Part shown: positions 7,421-12,745 of the stretch, one piece after another
How positions within the stretch are numbered: position 1 is the first letter of the stretch
Layout of the letters: every line of letters begins with the position of its first letter
Assembly (NCBI GenBank): GCA_913054445.1
Contig: CAJXIK010000026.1
Coordinates: 1-12,745, forward strand
DNA from: an uncultured Bermanella sp.
GTDB taxonomy: Bacteria; Pseudomonadota; Gammaproteobacteria; Pseudomonadales; Oceanobacteraceae
Direction of reading: 5' to 3'
Length of the DNA: 12,745 bases
Translations under genes and position numbers: made by a program
The notes under the pieces: generated by a model
Databases searched by the model: none
Seen by the model: only the letters and a program-made list of their open reading frames with translations
Told to the model about the DNA's origin: nothing

Positions 7421-8507
7421 GGGCGCACAGCAAGACAAATTTCCCGTTGCTGGCGATCTGCTCAACCCGCTGGAAATATTGCTTGAGGGTGACGTGATAA
7501 GAGAGATGACGATTGCCCACCACCACCAGCTGGCCGCCTGGCTTTAAGCTTTGCTTGGCGTCTTTGAATAAGCGCTTGGCAATATGGTCGCCCACCGTGA
7601 ACTGTTCGTGGAAGGGGGGGTTGCACAGAATTAAATCGTAATGATTATCCTGCTGGTGCCCAAGGCCGTCATTCCAGTGAAAACTTGATGGGTTGTTAAG
7701 CCGGTTTTCTTGCCAGGACAATTGGGCGCTCTCCACTGCCATGATGGATTCATCGAAGAAACTCAGATGGCAATTAGCATTGATCTGGGCGTATTTTAGT
7801 CCCAATATTCCCGAGCCGCAGCATAGGTCTGCCACCGAGTTGGCTTGGGGTAGGGCATCGACATGTTGCAAGAAAAAATCGGCACCTGGGTCTAGCTTGT
7901 CTCTGCCAAACACATTGGCATGCGTGATTAACTCGATGTCGGCAAAACGGTTGAGCTTAGGGTAAGGCGATGGCTTTACCTGTTGCAACTGTAACTCATA
8001 GACGGTGGCTTTCTTCTTAAATGGGTGGCGTTGGACCGAACCAAATTGTTGCAGGAAGTTTAAGATATTCTTGGGTAGGTGTTTCATCATGCCCGCGATG
8101 AGCAGGGTGGATATCTGTGCTTGTTGGCAGCGCTGCAATAAAAAATGCAAATAGCTTAAATTTTTAGGCAGTTTCATGACCCCGAGGCTAGGCTCGGCAG
8201 ACCAGCTTGCAAGCGGCGTTGCCTGTTGTAGGGCGGACTTGTTATTTTCCTTAAGGTTTAGGCTAAGGGCCGCAGAGGCGCAATAGGAATCGCTCACCCA
8301 GCAATCAACCTGTTCGTTTAGGGCCACGGCGAGAGCACCAAATTGATCGTTTAACAGGGTGACTCTGCTGGATGCATGCTGCTTTGCCACGAGCTCTATG
8401 AGGTATTCGTCGCTGGCATCCCAGGCCCGTAGGGGTTGCTTGTGGCTGGCTCCCGGGCGCAACAAGGTGAAGTGCCCGGCGGAGCACTGCAAAGTGTCTT
8501 GCAGCAT
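7413..8507 (-). CDS. rlmG: 23S rRNA (guanine-N2)-methyltransferase RlmG
   Basis: In E. coli RlmG methylates G1835 of 23S rRNA at N2 using S-adenosylmethionine. This protein has 364 residues against 378 in E. coli. The N-terminal methyltransferase-like domain includes QPLRAWDASDEYL (24-36) and DQFGAL (54-59). The catalytic C-terminal domain carries the SAM-binding VADLCCGSGILGL (225-237) and the N2-guanine catalytic motif NPPFH (296-300). The segment GNRHLSYH (331-338) and the end SNGKFVLL (353-360) favour RlmG over the related RsmC. The start ATG at 8507 follows the stop of the upstream small gene by two bases without a clear ribosome binding site, suggesting coupled translation. The 3' end overlaps yigZ by eight bases. 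Confidence 0.9.
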   Translation of the reverse strand: MLQDTLQCSAGHFTLLRPGASHKQPLRAWDASDEYLIELVAKQHASSRVTLLNDQFGALAVALNEQVDCWVSDSYCASAALSLNLKENNKSALQQATPLASWSAEPSLGVMKLPKNLSYLHFLLQRCQQAQISTLLIAGMMKHLPKNILNFLQQFGSVQRHPFKKKATVYELQLQQVKPSPYPKLNRFADIELITHANVFGRDKLDPGADFFLQHVDALPQANSVADLCCGSGILGLKYAQINANCHLSFFDESIMAVESAQLSWQENRLNNPSSFHWNDGLGHQQDNHYDLILCNPPFHEQFTVGDHIAKRLFKDAKQSLKPGGQLVVVGNRHLSYHVTLKQYFQRVEQIASNGKFVLLCAHA

Positions 8508-8509
8508 AT

Positions 8510-8878
8510 TTAGAATATATCGGCGTTTTGTGGGCTTTCTAGCTGATCCCAGAGGTCGACGGCTGTCACCTCGGTTGCCACTGCGCTGGCTATTGCTGGC
8601 TTGGCCATGGGTGCCTGTTTTGGCGGCTGCGTGCTGAGTTTCTTCACGATGGGGCGGATTGGAGACGGCTTAGGCGCATCCACGTGCTGAATTTCGACTA
8701 GGCCACTTTTATCCATGTGCTGCTGGTAAACGGAACGTTGGCGACTAACCTTGCGTGGGTTAGCGACTTTTTTGGCGGCCTTGCGCTGCTTGCTCTCAAG
8801 CTTAGTGCGCTCTTTTGAGCCGGTCTTGAGACCGCTGTGGTTGTTCTTTAAAGAGCGTGATTTTTTTCTGCGCGACAT
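8510..8878 (-). CDS. Small basic protein of unknown function
   Basis: I do not recognise this 122-residue protein. It is strongly basic at the N-terminus: 19 of the first 50 residues are Lys or Arg. A Pro- and Lys-rich middle (about 69-92) and a short mildly acidic end containing DLWDQLES follow. It is probably largely disordered, with no membrane segment or signal peptide. Such composition is common in proteins that contact RNA or ribosomes, which would fit its position as first gene of a cluster with rlmG, but this is inference. The start is supported by AAAGG nine bases upstream (8888-8892 on this strand). It lies two bases before rlmG and is divergent from the DUF4062-like gene, with no clear promoter seen in the shared 136-base gap. 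Confidence 0.65.
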   Translation of the reverse strand: MSRRKKSRSLKNNHSGLKTGSKERTKLESKQRKAAKKVANPRKVSRQRSVYQQHMDKSGLVEIQHVDAPKPSPIRPIVKKLSTQPPKQAPMAKPAIASAVATEVTAVDLWDQLESPQNADIF

Positions 8879-9014
8879 ACTGGGCTACCTTTCTATAAGC
8901 GGCGGCATGTTAGCATAGCTCGCCGTGCTTTTCATTGCTTATTTTTTGCACAGGAAGGGGCGTGTTAAAAGTGTTACCATCGTTCACTTTAATCTTGGGT
9001 ATGTGACATACGGC

Positions 9015-9938
9015 ATGACAGACAACAAACGACCCATGGTTTACATCAGTGCCGATCCTAAAGACAGTGGTGAGTTTCTTTACACGCTAAATCGGGTGGT
9101 CGTGCAGCTGGGTGGATTGCCGGTGCAAAGTTACTACCGCACCGACTCGGGTGATTATGATTGGCCTCTGGTGCGCTCAATCATAGACGAATGTCAGGTT
9201 TTCATTCTCCTCGTGGGGGATGGCTATGGCGGCATTGCCGAAACCGGTGAGAGTTATATTCACCGCGAAGCCGTGTATGCCAAGAGTAAACAGAAGATCA
9301 CGCTGGCGCTGTTAAAGAATGCCGAATTACAGTCGCTCTCGAGACAAGAGATGCAGCGCCTCAAGTCCCTTCATCGCCTCATGATGTCGGGTATTTTTAA
9401 ATACTGGAGCAGCAAGGAGGAGTTGCTGCTCATCGCTCGCCAGGTGCTGCGCGATCATTTAAAACCTCAGCTAAAGCTGTCGTCCAGTACGCCTCCTCAC
9501 GCCCCAGAAACCCGCATGCAGGCGGTGATCACAGATACCCTGTTCGAGATGGGGAGTTACCCCATGCGCTTTAGCGGCAAGGTATTTGCCCATGGTAACT
9601 GCCAAGATGTTCACCTAGAGGTGTCTCTAAGCTGGAGATCTGCCTTCTTAAATATGGGCACGAGCATGACCTCGCCGGTCACCGAAGAGCGTATGCGCGG
9701 TGTGCTGGAAGACTTTGTGGCAGAACACTATCGCCAGCAATTTTTAAGCAAGGTAGCCGATGCCCATGCGTTGGCAGATGTACGCTGCAATGCAATCGCT
9801 TTTCAACGTATGAAGGCCTATTTAAAGGGCGCGGGCGTCATTGAAAATGTCGCCCATCAAACTGGCGGCTTGCGTAATTATTGGCAGCTCACCACTCGTG
9901 GCGAACATAAGCTTCATGAGCTTTTAATACCCAGCTAA
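9015..9938 (+). CDS. DUF4062-like domain protein with unassigned C-terminal half
   Basis: The 307-residue protein begins with a DUF4062-type domain at about 7-105: VYISADPKDSGEF (9-21), then PLVRSIIDECQVFILLVGDGYGG (51-73, given here in outline), then ESYIHREAVYA (79-89) and a beta strand KITLALL. DUF4062 is a TIR-related fold often found at the N-terminus of STAND and other signalling proteins, but no NTPase motif follows here. The region 105-150 is helical and basic. The C-terminal half (165-307) is unassigned; its end (FQRMKAYLKGAGVIE, 263-277, then YWQLTTRGEHKL, 289-300) resembles a winged-helix-like unit. No membrane segment is seen. ATG 9015 is chosen because homology starts there, although its ribosome binding site is poor; GTG 8925 would add 30 residues. 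It stands alone between divergent rlmG genes and apbE. Confidence 0.75.
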   Translation: MTDNKRPMVYISADPKDSGEFLYTLNRVVVQLGGLPVQSYYRTDSGDYDWPLVRSIIDECQVFILLVGDGYGGIAETGESYIHREAVYAKSKQKITLALLKNAELQSLSRQEMQRLKSLHRLMMSGIFKYWSSKEELLLIARQVLRDHLKPQLKLSSSTPPHAPETRMQAVITDTLFEMGSYPMRFSGKVFAHGNCQDVHLEVSLSWRSAFLNMGTSMTSPVTEERMRGVLEDFVAEHYRQQFLSKVADAHALADVRCNAIAFQRMKAYLKGAGVIENVAHQTGGLRNYWQLTTRGEHKLHELLIPS

Positions 9939-10043
9939 AGGCAGCTCTATTAAGGCGGATTTCAGCGCCAGAATCCAAGATTATTGCTATAGCATGACCC
10001 TAATGGTTGTGCTGATCTCTATGGTTTTAACGGGCTATTTGGT

Positions 10044-10071
10044 TATAATGCCAGCCCTTATACTAAGGTGG
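10044..10071 (+). promoter_or_regulatory. Candidate -10 box and ribosome binding site for apbE-nqrM-sthA
   Basis: A consensus TATAAT (10044-10049) lies 26 bases before the apbE ATG, followed by a strong AAGGTGG (10065-10071). No good -35 is seen at 16-18 bases. The element suggests that the maturation genes have their own promoter, separate from the nqr operon. The rest of the 9939-10043 gap shows no terminator or other structure. Confidence 0.45.
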
Positions 10072-10075
10072 ATTC

Positions 10076-11086
10076 ATGAAGCTTGTCGTTCTGCTCATTT
10101 GCCAGTGTTGTTTGCTGATTGCCTGTAGCCCAGCCGTCCCCCAGATAGACAAGATACAGGGGCACACGATGGGCACCCGCTATTCTGTGTTGTGGCCCGC
10201 CCACCCAGATACCCCTGCCTCCCACGTAAAATCACGCATCGAGCAATTGCTGCTGAATATCAATGCGCAGATGTCCACCTACCAGAGTGACAGTGAGTTG
10301 AGCGTCTTTAATGCCGCATCGCCCCCCCATAAACAAGTCATCAGCCCGCAGTTTGCCCAAGTGATGGCTCAGTCTCTGGCCCTCAATGATTTTACCCAGG
10401 GCCATTTCGATATCTCGGTGGGCCCCTTAGTGAACTTGTGGGGCTTTGGCCCCGACCTTAAGGCCCTCACCGCTCCCAGCCAAGCTCAGCTTGATGAGGC
10501 TCGCGCCCGTGTTGGCTTGCAGGCCATCTCTTTGCAAGGTTTAACACTGAGCAAGACCCAGGATCGTTACCTAGATCTATCGGCTATCGCCAAAGGGTAT
10601 GCGGTGGACCAGGTCGCTAAGTTGATGGATGAGTTGGCCATAAGCGCCTATTTAGTGGAAATTGGCGGTGAAATACGCGTGCAAGGGCAGAAGCCTCAGG
10701 GCAAGGCCTGGCGGGTGGCGGTAGAGGCACCCGATTTTACGGCGCGCAGGGTGCAAAAAATTCTGCCATTAAAAGATGTGGCCATGGCCACCTCGGGAGA
10801 TTATCGTAATTATTTTGAGGAAGACGGCCAGCGCTACAGCCACAGCATAGACCCGTTTAGTGGCCAGCCGATTAAACATCGCCTGGCATCCGTCACTATC
10901 ATCGATGAAAGTTGTGCCCGCGCCGATGCGTTGGCAACTGCTATGCTGGTGATGGGGGCAGAAAAAGCCCAGGCCTTTGCCGCGCAAGAAAATATTCGTG
11001 GGTATTTCATCGTGCGTACCCCAAGCGGTTTTAGCGAACACTTAAGCCCTGCGTTTGAACGCTGGCTCAACCCCAAAGCGAGGTAG
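10076..11086 (+). CDS. apbE: FAD:protein FMN transferase ApbE (lipoprotein)
   Basis: ApbE transfers FMN from FAD to the threonine of the SGAT motif in NqrB and NqrC, a Mg2+-dependent reaction in the periplasm. The 336 residues begin with a lipoprotein signal, MKLVVLLICQCCLLIAC, with lipidation expected at Cys17. Family motifs follow: HTMGTRYSV (30-38), DLSAIAKGYAVDQV (167-180), IGGEIRVQG (196-204), SGDYRNYFE (240-248), YSHSIDPFSGQP (254-265), and ADALAT (283-288) with Asp284 as likely metal ligand. The substrates are encoded in the same window, 6.4 kb or more upstream, but the gene is separated from them by unrelated genes. nqrM starts four bases after its stop. The start is supported by AAGGTGG. 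Confidence 0.95.
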   Translation: MKLVVLLICQCCLLIACSPAVPQIDKIQGHTMGTRYSVLWPAHPDTPASHVKSRIEQLLLNINAQMSTYQSDSELSVFNAASPPHKQVISPQFAQVMAQSLALNDFTQGHFDISVGPLVNLWGFGPDLKALTAPSQAQLDEARARVGLQAISLQGLTLSKTQDRYLDLSAIAKGYAVDQVAKLMDELAISAYLVEIGGEIRVQGQKPQGKAWRVAVEAPDFTARRVQKILPLKDVAMATSGDYRNYFEEDGQRYSHSIDPFSGQPIKHRLASVTIIDESCARADALATAMLVMGAEKAQAFAAQENIRGYFIVRTPSGFSEHLSPAFERWLNPKAR

Positions 11087-11090
11087 ATTC

Positions 11091-11318
11091 ATGGACATGT
11101 TTATAGTGGTCTTCACGGTGATGCTGTTATTTGTGGTGCTCATGGCCATTGGCCTCATACTGGGCCGCAAACCCATTAAAGGCTCTTGCGGTGGCATGAG
11201 CGCGGTGGGCATGGAGTCGGCCTGCGATGTGTGTGGCGGAGACCAAAACAAGTGCGACACAGACGTAAAAAAAGCGAACAACAATAAAAGCAGCTCGCTG
11301 GGATATGACGCGAGCTAA
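11091..11318 (+). CDS. nqrM: Na+-NQR maturation protein NqrM
   Basis: NqrM (DUF539 family) is a small membrane protein needed for assembly of Na+-NQR, thought to deliver iron for the NqrD/NqrE centre. The 75 residues contain one N-terminal transmembrane segment (about 3-24) and four cysteines: Cys33, Cys45, Cys48 and Cys55, with the pattern SCGGMSAVGMESACDVCGG. Cys33 is the residue reported as vital in the family. The start at ATG 11091 follows GAGG (11080-11083), which includes the last bases before the apbE stop; a longer frame from 11055 would lie within apbE and lacks support. It sits between apbE and sthA, 29 bases before sthA. The Lys/Asn/Ser-rich tail is probably disordered. Confidence 0.93.
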   Translation: MDMFIVVFTVMLLFVVLMAIGLILGRKPIKGSCGGMSAVGMESACDVCGGDQNKCDTDVKKANNNKSSSLGYDAS

Positions 11319-11342
11319 ACTCGAAAGAGTATGAGGAGTTTA
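11316..11342 (+). promoter_or_regulatory. Alternative hairpins at the sthA ribosome binding site
   Basis: TAAACTC (11316-11322, containing the nqrM stop) pairs perfectly with GAGTTTA (11336-11342), which covers half of the sthA Shine-Dalgarno GAGGAG (11333-11338). A competing hairpin pairs ACTC (11319-11322) with GAGT (11327-11330) around a GAAA loop and leaves the site free. The two cannot form together. This may couple sthA translation to ribosomes finishing nqrM. Confidence 0.35.
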
Positions 11343-11347
11343 AAGCC

Positions 11348-12742
11348 ATGGCTGATTATCATTATGATGTGATTGTGCTGGGTACCGGACCTTCCGGTGA
11401 AGGGGCTGCCATGAACGCAGCCAAAAAAGGCAAGAAAGTGGCGGTGGTGGAAAAAGCGCCCATGGTGGGAGGCAATTGTACCCACTGGGGCACCATTCCT
11501 TCCAAGGCCTTAAGGCATTCTGTTAAGCAGATTATTTCCTACAACACCAACCCCATGTTTCGCGATATTGGCGAACCCAGATGGTTTAGTTTTCCCCGTG
11601 TGTTGCAGACCGCGGAGCGTGTCATTGCCAAGCAGGTGAAACTGCGTACCGAGTTTTACAGCCGTAATCGGGTGCATCTCTATCATGGTCTGGGCAAGTT
11701 CATCGATACTAACACCATAGAAATCAGCGATGGCCCGGAATCTAGTACTCGCTTACATGCCGAACAAATTGTGATAGCCACCGGCTCTACACCGTTTCGC
11801 CCAGACAGCATAGACTTCAACCACGAACGGGTTTACGACTCGGACACTATCCTTAAGCTGGAGCACACGCCGCGTAATATCGTTATTTATGGTGCGGGCG
11901 TGATTGGTTCCGAATACGCGTCTATTTTTAGTGGTTTGGGGGTGAAGGTCGATCTCATCAATCCGGGCGAGCGCCTGTTGCCATTCTTGGATGATGAGAT
12001 CAGCGATGCGTTAAGTTATCACCTGCGCAATAACGGCGTGTTGATTCGTCATAACGAATTATTCGAATCGGTCACCACAGATGAACACAGCGTCACGATG
12101 CATTTTGAGTCGGGTAAGAAGATCAAGGCGGATGCTATCTTGTGGGCTGCCGGCCGCACCGGTAACACCCTCGACCTAGGCCTGGATTTAGTAGGGGTGA
12201 AGCCCAACGGGCGTGGCCAGGTCGAGGTCGATGAAAACTACAAGACCAGCGCCGACCATGTCTATGCTGTGGGGGATGTGGTGGGCTGGCCCAGTCTTGC
12301 CAGTGCCGCCTACGACCAAGGCCGTTCGGCCGCCGCCCACTTGGCCGGTGACGATGACTACTGGTTTGTCACCGACGTGCCCACGGGCATTTATACCATC
12401 CCCGAGATCAGTTCGGTGGGTAAGACCGAGCGTGAACTTACCAACGACAAGGTTCCCTATGAAGTGGGCCAGGCTTTTTTCAAGAGCATCGCCCGTGCGC
12501 AAATCACCGGTGAAAATGTCGGCATGTTAAAGATATTGTTTAACCGTGAGACCTTGGAAATTTTAGGCATACACTGTTTTGGTGACCAAGCTGCCGAGAT
12601 CATTCACATTGGTCAGGCCATCATGAAGCAAAAAGGCGAAGGCAATACCGTTAATTATTTCGTCAATAATACCTTTAACTATCCCACCATGGCGGAAGCC
12701 TATCGTATCGCGGCCTTAAATGGTTTAAATCGGGTTTTTTAG
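11348..12742 (+). CDS. sthA: Soluble pyridine nucleotide transhydrogenase SthA
   Basis: SthA (UdhA) is a cytoplasmic flavoprotein that moves hydride between NADPH and NAD+. The 464 residues follow the family layout: FAD-binding GTGPSG (12-17), the pseudo-active-site GGNCTHWGTIPSKAL (41-55), NAD(P)-binding GAGVIGSEY (182-190), the second FAD motif VYAVGD (305-310), and a C-terminal dimerisation domain ending NYPTMAEAYRIAALNGLNRVF (outline). Cys44 is present but the second redox cysteine of lipoamide dehydrogenases is Thr49, as is normal for SthA, which separates it from those enzymes. The ATG follows GAGGAG (11333-11338) by nine bases. It lies 29 bases after nqrM, so is probably co-transcribed with apbE and nqrM, tying NADH supply to Na+-NQR. 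The stop codon is within the window; its terminator is not. Confidence 0.95.
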   Translation: MADYHYDVIVLGTGPSGEGAAMNAAKKGKKVAVVEKAPMVGGNCTHWGTIPSKALRHSVKQIISYNTNPMFRDIGEPRWFSFPRVLQTAERVIAKQVKLRTEFYSRNRVHLYHGLGKFIDTNTIEISDGPESSTRLHAEQIVIATGSTPFRPDSIDFNHERVYDSDTILKLEHTPRNIVIYGAGVIGSEYASIFSGLGVKVDLINPGERLLPFLDDEISDALSYHLRNNGVLIRHNELFESVTTDEHSVTMHFESGKKIKADAILWAAGRTGNTLDLGLDLVGVKPNGRGQVEVDENYKTSADHVYAVGDVVGWPSLASAAYDQGRSAAAHLAGDDDYWFVTDVPTGIYTIPEISSVGKTERELTNDKVPYEVGQAFFKSIARAQITGENVGMLKILFNRETLEILGIHCFGDQAAEIIHIGQAIMKQKGEGNTVNYFVNNTFNYPTMAEAYRIAALNGLNRVF

Positions 12743-12745
12743 AAG

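Noticed and set aside
8821..8834. CGGTCT-TG-AGACCG hairpin
   Set aside because: It lies inside the basic-protein gene with a two-base loop and no T-run, so it is not a terminator and is probably chance.
8925..9014. GTG-initiated extension of the DUF4062-like gene
   Set aside because: The extra 30 residues show no domain similarity, and the conserved region begins just after ATG 9015; still, neither start has a strong ribosome binding site.
11055..11090. Longer nqrM frame starting inside apbE
   Set aside because: The added residues are not part of the NqrM family, and ATG 11091 has a well placed GAGG.
11477..11494. Missing second active-site cysteine in SthA (Thr49)
   Set aside because: This is the normal state of the SthA family, not a defect.
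12188..12502. 104-residue frame antisense to sthA
   Set aside because: It is a shadow of the well-supported sthA gene, with no homology or ribosome binding site seen.

Overview
The window is a chromosomal stretch of a gammaproteobacterium, most likely a marine Na+-using one. The evidence is a full Na+-translocating NADH:quinone oxidoreductase (Na+-NQR) operon, its maturation genes apbE and nqrM, and the soluble transhydrogenase sthA, plus rlmG and yigZ homologues of gammaproteobacterial type. I cannot fix the genus. No IS element, tRNA, rRNA, CRISPR array or phage gene was seen.

Region 1 (1-6271): an AT-rich 275-base leader with candidate promoter elements and a dyad precedes nqrA-nqrB-nqrC-nqrD-nqrE-nqrF. 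The operon is tightly packed except for a gap of 77 bases between nqrB and nqrC, and a strong intrinsic terminator ends it. NqrF takes electrons from NADH through FAD and a 2Fe-2S centre. They pass through the NqrD/E iron-sulfur centre and the covalent FMNs of NqrC and NqrB to quinone, coupled to Na+ export.

Region 2 (6272-10040): a block unrelated to Na+-NQR. It holds a small PilZ-like protein gene (+), a minus-strand cluster (small basic unknown protein, rlmG, yigZ), and a divergent gene for a DUF4062-like protein with an unassigned C-terminal half.

Region 3 (10041-12745): apbE, nqrM and sthA, closely spaced on the plus strand behind a good -10 box. ApbE attaches FMN to the SGAT threonines of NqrB and NqrC. 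NqrM is needed for assembly of the Na+-NQR iron-sulfur centre. SthA rebalances NADPH and NADH. In Pseudomonas aeruginosa, from memory, the order is nqrA-F, apbE, nqrM, sth without a break, so Region 2 looks like an insertion that splits the maturation genes from the structural operon.

The best candidates for something undescribed are the DUF4062-like protein, the PilZ-like protein with a CxxC/HxHxH cluster, the 32-codon ORF bridging nqrB and nqrC, and the alternative hairpins at the sthA ribosome binding site. No gene-free stretch exceeds 300 bases.
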